Source: Paragyromitra xinjiangensis (Eukaryota > Ascomycota > Pezizomycetes > Pezizales > Discinaceae). Taken from it: 64,000 nucleotides of DNA. Positions 35,930-48,400 of the stretch are shown here, piece by piece. Location: NCBI GenBank assembly GCA_038503065.1, contig JBCAMK010000008.1, positions 1,550,001 to 1,614,000 of the forward strand, read 5' to 3'. Under the pieces are notes generated by a model. It made no database searches and was not told where the DNA came from. It saw only the letters and a program-made list of their open reading frames with translations. The first letter of the stretch is position 1; the number at the start of each line of letters is the position of its first letter. The position numbers and the translations under genes were made by a program.

Positions 35930-37577
35930 ATGCATGTTTTATCCAGAAGTCATATTTGCTTCCACAATCATAGTCAATCACTCGTATCATTATCTATTTC
36001 GCTTTTAAGCCTCTATACCGTTTGAGCTGCAGAAAACTCTTGTTGCTTTGCAAGGCAAAGACTGATTGCTTTAGTATCTGACTACCTGCTTAGTTGCATT
36101 CGATATTTGACAGCTGCTTAGCCCGAGTTTGTGGTTTCCTATCAATGATTTAATTTTAGGTTAGCAACGCCTCCGGAGTCTCGTTCTGGGAGTTGGAGGC
36201 CCTGCATGGGCCCGGTAATGGGCTCCAGAAGATGCATAGTTTTGAGAGGATAATTTATTTAACAGAAATTTCATGTAATGTCACTCAAAGTTGTTTGAAA
36301 CGAGCGGATACTGTCTTCCTCTCTTTCTTCATAAATGTGCTTTAACTAAGGTTATGAATTTATGTTAATGTTGAATGATGTAGATCTCGTTTTTGCTCTC
36401 CATAGTAGATATATACGTGTATCTTTTTTTTGCTAGTGGGAAGACTTGGGTTCATGCTGGTGGATTTGGGGTTGTGCTTCCGAATTCTACTGTCGTTTTT
36501 AAGCATAGGCCAGTGCTGATTCATGAAGCCCTTAAGCTTCGTCCTCGAAACCGGCCCGATATCATAGCGATAGTTTGTGGTTATCAATCGAATCACGGTG
36601 AAGCCACAGAAGTCCGGGGATTATTATTACACATCGAAAGCGAGCATGCCACGTATATTTGGTGTAATTTCAGTCTAATTTCACCAGGCTCAATCTCTAG
36701 GTCTATAAGATGTCGGGGAATAGGTAAGTATGGGTTCCGGTGGCCAGTAATCTGTGCCACGTCAGTTAGAGGGGTACAGCCTATATATGCAATGACTGGA
36801 CAAAAATTTTCGCAATGGGCGATTTCACACCAAAAGCAGCCTTATTCCACTACCTCTACAACATTCAAGAGTCAATGAATTAAATTAGGATATGCTTTTA
36901 GAGTATACTAACTGTGTAAAGATCACCCTTAAGGGATTTTAGAAAGAGAAAGTAAATCCTTTGAGTGCTAGAAAATATTTTGTTGCTGAACCTGTTGCTA
37001 TGGAAGATTTGTATGGGTTTTCACCCAAAATCGGTGAATTCTGACCCCCTTAAGACTTAAACAACCATAACTACTCAGAGTAAACACTAAAAGGCTAGAG
37101 AAATTAGAGGATACTGCTTAAACATTTCCTAAATCTCCGCCAAGTTCTGAGTTCTTTTCGCCATGGGTGGACTGTATTTTTGGTGCAAAACAGCACTTTA
37201 CGAAAACTTTTGTCCTAGTACGGTATTAATGGTCATTTCGCTATACCAACGGGGATGGTACAGTATCAGGCGAAAATCCATATAATTTTATTACACTCGT
37301 AGAGATAGAAGTTAGACATAATCCTAAAACTTTTGTTTCTCCAAATTGTTTCACTTGGTGCCAAAGTATAAATCCGGGAATCTGGTATCTGTGGTTGATG
37401 AACCCTTGTAGACGGTTGCAACCTAAGTTCTTGGATTTTAAACTTCCCAGGAAACTAATGGTTCGGATCTTATTCGTGATTCGGACGCTAGGGCCAAGAA
37501 GCAGCATCCTGGCCACCTACTGCATCAAATATAAGGCTGGATATGAGTTGATTTCGTGTAGACGTAGTAATCATATA

Positions 37578-37760
37578 CGGTCGTACCTTACTATACCGAA
37601 CACTCGCATAGTGAATACCTTGCTGTAACGAATGGGTTCGGCCACACCTTTTTTTCTTTCAGTGCTACACCATAGATATTGAATTCGCTGTAACGAATAG
37701 TTTGCTATATTGAGCGAATTTCGGTGGATTATGCAAGTTCAGTATAGCAAGGTACGACTG
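37578..37760. mobile_element. Tc1/mariner-type MITE, 183 bp
   Basis: The ends are inverted: the left CGGTCGTACCTTACTATACC and the right, read inward, CAGTCGTACCTTGCTATACT, each followed by GAAC. Both ends are bounded by TA (37576-37577 and 37761-37762). The GTACCTTGCTATA-type terminus is a common look for fungal mariner/pogo elements. No transposase. An inner diverged repeat CTGTAACGAAT occurs twice. Confidence 0.78.
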
Positions 37761-40418
37761 TAATCTTTATCTCTCAAGACGGTCTCCTACTAAACGAATA
37801 GCCTAACGGAAAGCTTAAATTTCCCTCCTTGGTTTGAATACTATCACGAGAGACCCTGAAATAAGATACTATCTGTGAGTGCTGCAACATGTGATGGTGC
37901 TATGGCAAAGTTCATGGACACGAGCACGTGATGCGCTGCAGTAGTCTTCATGAAGTATCACTCGAGCAGAGGTCTCCGTTGATTGAGCGATAATTTTCGG
38001 GGGAATTGGTCTTATGGTGCTCTCTACGACAAATCAGAGTGATAGCAGCTAATCCCTGGCATATTTTCTGGGTGAATCAACACTTCGTGTTGACACGGAG
38101 GAGCGGCAGATGCCCAACAACATGCATGCAATTTCAATAAGCCACGGTATTTCAGAGACTAAGCATCTAACTTCACGATTTGCGTGAGTTTATCGCCTGA
38201 TTGGTTGTTCCGTGGCTTTCTATTACGCTTCCGCGGATAGCATCGGTTCTAGAAGAGGGGGAGATCGAACGTCTCTGCACATGTATAGCACGTGTCCGTG
38301 TGCATTCGAGATTTATGTAATGTAGGACGTTCAGGAGTCAAATCAGATGTCACTGAAAAGCTCAACCTGATGTAATAGTGCGTTGGAAATTGATCGGTTT
38401 TAATCTCGAAGTGCGTTGCCTCAGGGTTTAAATTTCGGGAAGCGGAGGTTTTTGCTTTGCCCCGCCTCAAACCCCTCAATTCTTCTGTATCTATATTTTG
38501 AGAAAAAAGACCCCACCTCTGCGAATGACCAAACAAGAAAACAAGAATCGTAATGGAGTACCCCACCCGGCCCTGCAATACCTATTCGTTTGGGGCATAT
38601 ATTTGTCTGATAGGCTTCTGGGAGGCCTAGGGCTGTTTCGGTGACCCCACTTTGTGACATGGCAAGGGCGGGGTGTGTGACAGAAAAACTGCCGGTGAGG
38701 ACGACAACGAGAACTCTAAGAGCAATATCCGAGTCACGTCAAGAAATAAAACAAAGGAGTGAAACACTCTGCAGACTGGTACCTACATATAGTTCCTTTT
38801 TTTAGCTCAAAGAGAGGATAGTTACAGGTGCGCAACAAAAGGTTGACAGGCGCGCGGAAAGGGCCTCGTGTGATGAGGCGGGGGTTGGTAGGTAAATTGT
38901 ATGTGCCGAAAGGTCCTGCCTTATTAAATTCCTACTAACGTTACTACGGTATCCCGAACACTCGCTTCGGCACAGTTACCAAAAATCCCGACATCATACT
39001 TGCCGCTTTAGGCTTGCATGAAGTTGGTGTGTGCGAGGCCTAAACCAGTGTGTCGTGCCTTTCGGCAAACAAACTCCCACACTCACGCGTGACCGAAGGA
39101 ATCGTTTCTCATGTTGTGTAAGCCTCGGTACCGATTCCTCGGGGAATCCGTGAAGTTTATGTGCGGTATGGTCTTTCTAATGCTAATTTTCAAGTAGGAC
39201 ATTGGATTAAGCATGTGTACATACATGACTTGAGAAACGGTTTCGTATCGTGGGATCGGGACGCTACCTCGCCCCAGAACTGCCAGAGAACTAGGTTTGA
39301 GAGCAATGGCCCACACCCACAGTCTCATCTGCAGATCCCTCGTCCCTTCACGACTTCCAGGTCTGTCGTCATCCGTTTTTCTTTTTCTTTTGTCACACCC
39401 CGTTAACGTTATGTAACGCCTTATGCTTTGAGGGGAATTGCAAAATGATATGTCACCCAGAACACTAAACTCACGATACTTTCGACTGGTCTCGTGGTCT
39501 TCGAACTAAAGATCGTGCTTGGCAAGGGGTGCAATCTTTGGCGTCATTCTCCTCAATTCTCCTTAACCCTAGATCCTAGCTAAGCCTTGCTAAAGGGAGT
39601 GTTCGCATCTTCGAGATTCGTCCTGGCTATGTCAGGCATCTCAATGCGATGGCAGTTGCAAAAGGAAAGGTACGCGGAGATGGCGGCATCACAAGTTAGG
39701 ATCCTAAAGCGGCATCTCCCGCCACGCCACTCACAAACCCAAGGAGCATGTGGAGACGGGATTAAAAAAGTAAGAGATCTCGAAAAGAACAAAACAATAT
39801 CCTGTGGCAAAGTAAGTGAGTTGATGTGTGGGGGTAAATCCGAGGACATCGTAGGTTTTGCACGCTCATCAGAAGCACTTCTCTTCGTGATCCGTAATAT
39901 GGATAAATGGGGTTTTCACTAGGCCCCGGGTATCGGAGCTTTGCGCATAGAAGCCGTGTTTTATGTAAGGTCCGGGGAATTACAAAGTACCAAATTATTT
40001 AGGTTGATCGTGACAGGAGTATCGATAGAGGAGAGGTCACACAATTTGTCCGGATGACAAGAAAGGCCTAGGGTAGAATCCTGAGACATTATGTTTCAAA
40101 TGACCTAATAGAGGCCGTGCGCTAGCGAATGACGCCCTCAGCTTCGGGGACCCCCGTCACATGGGTTAGGGTAACAAAGGTTGGTGGTGAGCGTCGCTCA
40201 GGGTCCACTTCAGCAATTGCTTTTTTCTCTCCCGACCCCTGTACGTGGAGCCATGGAATGTTATGCTCCAGTAGCGCTCTCGTCACAATATCCGTTGGAG
40301 AATTGAAGATGGCGCTGATGTTTCAAGTTTCGAATTAGCTTCCTGATCCGAATGTTAACCAGGCATTGGGCATACACCGTGTAGTCGTTACCCATCAGGG
40401 TTAGAGTGCAATGCGACC

Positions 40419-40442
40419 TAGAGTACATGTACATGTACTCTA
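40419..40442. repeat. 24-bp perfect palindrome
   Basis: TAGAGTACATGT followed directly by its reverse complement. It contains two overlapping TACATGTA octamers (40424 and 40430). A further TGTACTCTAG half-site follows at 40451. Confidence 0.85.
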
Positions 40443-42510
40443 CTTTATAATGTACTCTAGCACGAACGGAGATATGAGATGAGGCGGAACTTGCAGTATG
40501 TGAGTTTGGTTCACCTTTGATACAAAGCTTCTGGAGCAAGATTCGGGCGTGCGGGATAGATCTAGAGAAGCGTCTTCCTTTCTAATCGGGAACGTAGCAA
40601 ATAATTCCAATACAGAATTACATGCTCGTTGATTAACACAGCCCTGAGGCATACGTAGTGGAGTCACGTGCTCTTCCGATTTTAGTTACATCTTCCCACT
40701 GATGGCCGGCCCTCAACCGCTGCAACCGCTGCTTGAACTTTTGTTGTCCGAGGACCTCCGCGGGCCAATATCACATGACTTAGTTCGCCGTCTTAAGGTT
40801 TGCTGAATGACAGCGGCTGAAGATACGGCGACCGTGATGAATTCCAGCAATCATAAAGCCATAAATATATGTATGCACTCAAGTACGGCTTGAGGCTACT
40901 AGGTATCCCTCAATATGCAAGCATCCCGGCGAATTTATTCAGGAACAGTTGGTAATGCTTCTGGAGTTCTCGGAGAACTCTCCTTTGGCGTTAGACGGCG
41001 GTGATTGATTACAAGAATTATAAACTTGTTTATAAACGACCGCTAGCGCACGGAATTTAGATCGGATTGATGATTGACTTGGAAGGATCTTGCCTATGGC
41101 TTACAGCCGGCGGACCGCCTTGGCATACTTACTAGAGTACGTTCTTTTCAGAAATAAGGAACCCTAAGACTTCACCAGCCACTATCGACGTCGTAGTTGA
41201 CGCGTAACATGCCGCGGCAGTAGCTACCGGTCTGTAACCGTGTTACTAGAGGCCCCTCGGGCATGTCGGCATCTATATGTGTCTCTCTGTTCTCTCTATC
41301 CGGTGTTGGTAGTTATCTTCGTGACCAGGAAATGAATACAGAACTGCAGCCTTACGGTGGTTGGTATCAAGCATCAAACGCTAAGCTGACGGAGAGTTTG
41401 CAACCTCAAATTTCAGGTGAACTAGTTCCTGACAGCTCTTTGTCCCATAGTGTTACACCCATATTTTGTGCTTTACATACTACAATCACTCGGGTAAACT
41501 CATATGCGTATATGTATTCATGTAGGGTGATTAAGTAGAACAAACTACATACCCATACATCGGCACAGTGGTACATCTCTACTCTTTAACCCGGAATGCA
41601 AATTGCAACTAGCTGCCTCGGTTATCCAGGTCAAACCGGACCAATGGGTTGTCGTCAGTCAGCAATCGATTGAGGGCTCACGGAAACAGAGGGCCCCGGA
41701 TACGACTGCTTCAAGTGGTTTCGATGGAGGCTTTTAGGGTTAGGGTAGATGCTAACCTACTACAGTCCATTCATCACTGCCCAATCGGGCGTTTCTATAC
41801 CCAATCAGATTATTTGATGATGACTGCATTCGTGCTAATGGTTATAGGCCAGTCAAGGTGGAATTCGCGAATGTCGGCATGTAGGCAGCCGATTTGGGAA
41901 TAACGGGGTGGGGAGATATCCTGGTTTGTACCTGGGAGTAGAGGGAAGCGAGCGGGGGTGGATATTGCTTTTTGGAAGGATGTTGTTCTTGCCCGAGAAG
42001 AACGACAAGAAAAATCAATAAATGGTTCATAGGACGAGGAGTAGGAGAGTCTGCCGAAGATTCCGGTCGATTCAAATGTTAAAGTCCTACTGGGAAATTG
42101 TACGTTTTCTCGATCGGGCTTGGAATTTCGTTTTATTGAAGCCTTTGGTATGGCTTGGCAGCGCTGTATATCTCGAGCTATTATTGTCATGAGACAGCTT
42201 GATGAGACCTCACTACTCATGTCGAGCAAGTGAGCTCACAGAAGTGCCTGGAGTGGCCGTGGCCCTTGAAGGGCGGGCCGTAATCACCGGAAACTGTCAT
42301 AAAAGTTATTATTACTATTAGCATTCCTAATAGTTTTGACGGGATTGTTGCTGGATACGAAGCGGAAATGAAAATTCCAAGAACGTAGACCAGGCCATAA
42401 TATTCGATGTAGTATCTAGTCATTTAACTTTCCTCGTACAGTTTCCATCCTGGCTGGTCTCGGGCTGGTCCGAAGTAATAAGAGCGGGTAAGTGCAGACC
42501 TGGAGTTTTT

Positions 42511-42570
42511 GGCAGGCAGCAGGCAAGCAGACAGGCAAGCAGGCAAGCAGGCAAGCAGGCGAGCAGGCAG
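42511..42570. repeat. GGCAAGCA-type minisatellite
   Basis: About seven degenerate 8-bp units (GGCAAGCA with GGCAGGCA and GGCGAGCA variants) about 1.1 kb upstream of the SFP1 start. Confidence 0.8.
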
Positions 42571-42699
42571 ACCAAACATAAATAATTCTTGGAGCAGCGC
42601 TTTCTCTTTACCTCCGGAGTGAACCCCTGCTATCCGGCTCTAGAGGTAGTGCAGACCTTCGCCCAGTCACCCAGTCACCCGGTCACTTAGGTTGTCACT

Positions 42700-43649
42700 C
42701 GGTCGGTCACTCGTCGGCTCGCCTGCAACAACACCTCACTTTCGCTCCTCTTGCCTTCCGTTCCCCTCCTGCTGATTACCGGTGCTGCTGGTGCTGATGC
42801 TGCTGCCTCCCTTTTACAACCTCCACTGTTCGCTTGTTTTTTCTCCTCGTCACTATTATCGCTATCATTAGTAGATACCCACCGGCGCCGCTATCTCCTT
42901 CGTTGCCGGCTTGATCAAACACACGCTTGTGTGTGCGACTCCGTCAGCCAGCGCTCGAGCACTTGCACTGTCTAACAACGGGTCTGCGACAGGCAAGAAG
43001 ATCCTCTCTGGCCGCCCCACCCCCCACCCACAGCGGCAACAACCATAACCACAACCACTGCCCAACTCCTCACATCCACCACCACCTTCTTCTCTTCCAC
43101 TACAGCATCCTTCTCCATTTCGGGCCCCTCAGTTCAGCACGCTTTTCCGGGTGCCATCCCGCCTAGTATCATCTCCAGCGCTCCATCCTGGCCCTCTGCG
43201 CTAGTGGATTGGTTGCTAATAACGTCAACCGGACGTCCGCCTTCTCACAAACTTAGATAATAGTAGTGCCTGAGAATCCGCCACCACTCCTCTTTAACAT
43301 TTGAATTCCCTTCCAGTAACGCTCTTCATCTTCCCATTCATCAATTTTCTTTCTGGTTGTTGCGAATCTTCACTCCATTTCTTTTCCTCCTCGATCGCAA
43401 TTAAAGTCGCTATATTATCCTATCTTGTTGCTGCCTTCTGTGGAGCTTCGGTCGAATCAAACCCAGCTTTTAACGCTAGTATACCCTCTAATACCGCCCA
43501 TCACGGATTTCTTTAGAACACCATCTTTGAGCCCGTCTCGCTCCAACGAGAGCTATCACCCAACCCCATTTTCTACACCACTACCTTCTCACGAGCAACC
43601 AACACCACCGCGGACAAGTACGTCGACTCCGGACCCGACATTTGACAAA
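42700..43649 (+). promoter_or_regulatory. pyrimidine-rich SFP1 upstream/leader region with a candidate uORF
   Basis: The sense strand is strongly C/T-rich for about 900 bp before the chosen ATG, which suggests a long leader. An ATG at 42797 opens a 24-codon uORF closing at TAG 42871. The frame upstream of 43650 stays open to about 43425 and encodes ITDFFRTPSLSPSRS, so a spliced N-terminal extension is possible. Transcript start sites are not visible from sequence. Confidence 0.45.
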
Positions 43650-45463
43650 ATGCCAGCCCCGATCGACATCACCTCTAGGCCCCGAACCCATCAGCCGAAA
43701 TCAAACCTTACAAGCCAGCTCCGAGCTGCTGAAGGAAGTGGTTATCCTTTAGATCCTATTGGAGGACGAAGCGGTAGCATCTCGCAGAGTAATGCAATCT
43801 CCGTGTCAAACAAATATCGACGAGAGAGCATAGTGAATGGCGAAATGGCACGAAGTTTAATGGGTGGCGGGGGAATGAGCTGGGGAGGCGTGAGCGTTGG
43901 GAGTTGGATACGAGATGAGTGAGTAGATATCCCTCTTTTACAATCTGGCTGCATGTGTGGCTTTGGCTGCATCACGGCCGGGTAGTTCGACGGCCCGTGC
44001 ATCTGAGAATTCGTCTCATCTTTGGGGCTGTTTCATCAGCACTACGCCTGCTACTCATCGATACTCATCTTTTGACATGTCTTCTTCCCCTTGCGTTGTC
44101 ACCACTATTTCTAAAGTCATCCATTACAGTGGCAGTATCTAATATTTTCGTCCGGACAGTATCATAATGGCTGGAACGTCACCATTTACGTTTGGTTCGC
44201 CATCTTTCCACTCGTCATCATATCTTCCAAAACTTGAAGCCGATTTCTGCCGGGATTTTTCTTGTTGTGGTCTTCCACTCCCTTCTCTTCACGATCTTCT
44301 CAGACACTACGAAGAACACCACGCACAACAGACAGCAATGGTACGTCGCGATGAAAATGGACCCACAGGCAGTGACTTACCTCAGCAGCAACCGCAGCAC
44401 CCACGACCCCAGCAACAGAACGCAAGTGGAATGACTAGTCCTATTAGTGGGATGGGTGGAATACAACTGGGCATGATGCGACAGCGATTGAAGGTGCAAC
44501 AGGAAATCGATGGGGATATGAAAGAGGAGAACGAGGAACAAGATGGAGAAGTTGCTGGTGACATGGAAATGGATGACGATGACATGACCCCTCCACCTGC
44601 CCCACTCACCCCTCAAAACCATAATCAACACACATCATACCCCCCAACTCCCACTACACATAGTCAACCTTCGTACCAGAATACCCCAAACCTGGCCCAT
44701 GCCCAGCCTTCGGGCCTTGGCCAAAAGCCTTCTCATTTTTCGCCGGAATCATCTGTTCCTGGTACTCCGCATGCTATGGACCAAATCGAATATGGGTTTC
44801 CTCAGCAAAATTCGCAAGGGTTACCGAGTCAACAAAACATTCCTGCGTATGACTATGAAATGGTCACAGGTAATATTGATCTATGCATCAACGAACCCGC
44901 TAAGACCCTTTTCAGTCCTGGTGGAATAGCAATGGGCGGTTATACTACACAATATCAGCATATGATTAGTGCTGGTGGAAATGGTGAGTCGCATACTTTT
45001 AATAGAGGTAATAGTGGCATACTAAATGATATAAGGCAATTTATTACCGCAAGAGGACAAGCCTTTCAAGTGTCCCGTAATCGGATGCGAAAAGGCCTAC
45101 AAGAATCAGAATGGATTGAAGTATCATAAATCGGTATTTAGTAATTCATTCTCTGTGATAAATTTACGCTAACAATTCACTTAGCATGGCCATGCTAATC
45201 AGCAGCTTCACGATAATTCTGATGGAACGTTTTCGATTCTTAACCCCGAAACCTCTACACCTTATCCTGGCACTGTTGGCATGGAAAAGCAGAAGCCTTA
45301 CCGATGTGAATACTGCGGCAAGAGATACAAGAATCTGAACGGCCTCAAATACCATAGATCCCACACCACCCATGGAGGCTTATCGCAACCTGCCCCTCAG
45401 CCAGGAGGGGTTGTTGCCGTTGCTGGTGTAATGGGCGGAGAGAATGGCATGGGTATGGTTTGA
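43650..45463 (+). CDS. SFP1: SFP1-type split C2H2 zinc-finger transcription factor
   Basis: Four exons: 43650-43918, 44160-44983, 45036-45133, 45185-45463. The introns are 241, 52 and 51 bp, the last with a CGCTAACA branch. The product has 489 residues. An N-terminal conserved block, MAGTSPFTFGSPSF then CRDFSCCGLPLPSLHDLLRHY (93-140), forms a partial first finger. Finger two is KCPVIGC...LKYHKSHGH (C377, C382, H395, H400). Finger three is YRCEYC...LKYHRSH (C438, C441, H454, H457). The two fingers are separated by the conserved NPETSTPYPGTVGMEK linker. The middle is Gln/Pro-rich with an acidic patch. In yeast Sfp1 drives ribosomal-protein and ribosome-biogenesis genes downstream of TOR and PKA. 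Without the 45036-45133 exon finger two would be lost to frameshift. The start ATG is provisional, since the frame extends upstream. Confidence 0.92.
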
Positions 45464-48400
45464 AGGAGGCCATAACCGGATTTCCGAGGTTGAATGGTGT
45501 CTTTGGGTTGCTTTCTTTCGTTTCTGTTGCGTTCAGGCCTCCATCCTCCATCCTCATTATAGAGCTGGATTAATGCCTTTTCATGGGTGGCAGCACTTAT
45601 CGGTTTAACGGTTCTCTTGAGTCTTTCTTTTTGGTTTTACGGGTTTATATCTTTTCTCTTTGGTTTTCTTTTTGGGATTTTTTTCCTCTGGTTTTGGGTT
45701 TCGTTTTCCCTTGTTTCCACACAAGACGGTTGTCTAACCCTCGATTGAAGTTCATTGATTCTCGAGTTCTTTTTCTCTTGCTTCCGTTTACTTTCGTGTA
45801 GGTGGAATTTTATTCCATCTGGTGGAGCGGCATCGTGGGATGGACCAAAAAAAAAGCGTCATAGGAAAGGGGGTGCACAGGAAAATGGGTTTCACAACAC
45901 CCTGTGGTTCTATACTTCTCATTTGCTCTGTTTTTCTGGCTACGGTTGTTTTTATTGCAGGAGGGGTATCGTTTTTGGCGCCTTTCGGTTTCATCTGGTT
46001 CGTTTCAATTAAATATCGGAGGGCGGCGGCTGGTTTATGCTGTGTTATGGGATTATGAGGTACGATGAGGGAAGCGGTTATGTTTCTCGATCAAAAGTTA
46101 CTGTTTTTAAGTGGTTTTCTTTCTTTCCCTTTTGTATTATCTTTCGTTCTCAATTACTACGCATCTCACATCTCCCTATATTCTTTAACCCATCGTTCTT
46201 ATGTTTATAAACTATTTTTTTGTTTTGTTTTGATTACGGGGTTTCGCTGCTTGATCTATTTTGTTGATTTTTATCATTACTTCCGTATCGAACACACGGG
46301 CGAAATGGAGAGTCGGAGGATAGTATTTTGGCCTTTATGATCTTCTTTGCTATTTGTCCCTCAACCCTCGAGTTTTTTTTGTTTGATACGATATTTGGGT
46401 ATTTCTTTCCCGATGGAATTTATGAACTGCTGGTACACAAACCATTCTATGGTTTCCTATGCTTTGAAATCTGGATAGATTATGCTATTAGCAAGATGTC
46501 GATGTTGTAGCAAGCTGGTATATGATCTCTATCATCCCGTAGAGTACATGAGATTAATAGACGAGTATCTCTGTTCGTGACTTACGATTGGTAATCAGAT
46601 GCATATCGTTACTTGTCATGCACGATGATGCACACTTCAATCTCCGATGTCTGGGCCTCTTTGGGGTGTGCCTGCAGTGTTGAAACTGCTATCTTCTCAG
46701 GCCGTTTACCGGAGAACGTAGCCCAATTCTTTGAACTTCGGAACTTCGGGGGATCGGAGGACCAGTAGATATGATATGCTTGACATAGATAGTGCATGCG
46801 ATATGTCGGTATATCATTGAGTGAGTACGTGGTACTGCATTAGAAGTAGCTAAATTCTGGAGAGCGGAGTGGGGGTGTTCAAGCTACACCAACCACAAGC
46901 AGCATGTGAATCACTCATCAACGCACCTAACCTATGGAACTGCCACTGCTCACTCTTTGGGTCTACACAATCACACCAAAGGTTGCTATCATTTATTCGA
47001 CATGTCTTTAAGAGGGTATGGTCGGGGACTATGAACCTTACTCGGACTACTAGCGCTGTCATTCACGTGTACCTGCGAGTACCTTGGTACTTCCTTCACA
47101 CTCCCCTGCCCAGCAGAACACAAATACCTATATTGCCAGAGCACAGATCTAGTACATTAAAGTTAGATTCAAGATCGTTGACATCGCCCATAGAAAACCC
47201 CCTCCACTTTGATCGGCGGTGGTGACGCTCGCGTCCATCACCTCAGGATAATCAGCAGTTTCAGATAAAAGGGAATGCTCAGGGTTCTATGCAAATTAAA
47301 CTACGGTTCTTGTCCTGATTTATCTATGATTTATTTTCCTAAGCCTTATGATACGAGTTTAAGTTTGGGATTTGTGTAAAATGTGGTGATGTGTTCAAGT
47401 TGTAGTCGATAAAGAGTTGTGCGTTGTCTACCCGAGTAAAGATTGGGGTAAGGAATATTTGGGCTGGGACTTGCATTCAAATAAATAATTGTTGCAATCG
47501 AGGTAGGATTGAAGCCGTGGTTTGGGTGTGATGAAATTTGGGATGAATACTACCTGGAACACTACTTGGAACCCAATCTTCATCGTCATGATGAAACACT
47601 ACCCCAGGAGCTACCCCACAAAGAAAAAGCAACAATGATACGTAACCCACGAGCTTTAGCGGCGAAACTAAGCCAATCCTGGAGTGCAGGGTCTACGGGG
47701 TCGACCGATGATGCCAGAGTCAAAGTTCGGGGATGTTGATCATCATATAGAAATTCAAGGTTTAGAAATTGTGATGCACGGATATAATTCGCTCTTAGAC
47801 TCTTGACAATGGTTCTCGAAATCATCCCGGTGAGGAAGCTTTCAGCTCTTAGGGCTGTACGGAACGAGTGATACCTTGTGATACTGGCTTGTCATAATGC
47901 CTGTGATTTAAATTATACGTTTATTGAGAACTTCCAGCCTCTCGGGTCTCCCCGAAGCATCCAAAATAGGGCAATTTCTCCAGTTTATCTATGATAGCAG
48001 GTTCCCTCAAGCCGAATATGAAACGCCTAACCGGACTGCCTGCAGTACTATTTAAAACTGATCGATGATGTGGAGATGAATTCAAGGACCAGGTTTCGTA
48101 CCACCATCAGAGATAAGAATCCCTATCCGTGCTGTGCATTAAACAAAAATCCACACATGCGATATGACAGATAGTAGATGCGGCTCCGGATCCCTGCGGC
48201 TTAAAACTTTAAGTCACAGCATAGTTTGGGTGGCGGCGCCCAGTGACTTTGGTCGAAAGAGTCAGTGTGTATAGTAGTGATGGGTCGAGGCGTGAGGAGT
48301 CTGCACGTGTTCAACGGTCAGCATTGGTCTTACCAATATCTAGAGTACATGTAGTTTACCAGGCACCAAGACATTACCCACATGGTGCTACATGGTGGGA

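Larger units (their letters stand above)
35930..42699. other. intergenic: gene-poor DNA with a Tc1/mariner MITE and possible LTR ends
   Basis: No gene supported. It contains the MITE at 37578-37760, two LTR-like TGTCACAC termini pointing away from each other (38682 minus, 39391 plus), a 24-bp palindrome at 40419-40442, and a GGCAAGCA-type repeat at 42511-42570. The longest open frame (36393-36878, +) has no recognisable domain or coding bias. Confidence 0.5.

Noticed and set aside
36393..36878. 161-codon plus-strand ORF
   Set aside because: Composition and residue pattern look random and no family is recognisable.
45054..45129. Unspliced SFP1 frame running through finger two (..QVSRNRMRKGLQ..)
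   Set aside because: The other frame over the same bases encodes the canonical KCPVIGCEKAYKNQNGLKYH finger, so an intron must precede it.
45583..46510. Phe-rich plus-strand ORFs after SFP1
   Set aside because: Same explanation: T-rich 3' flank read as Phe/Leu/Val codons.
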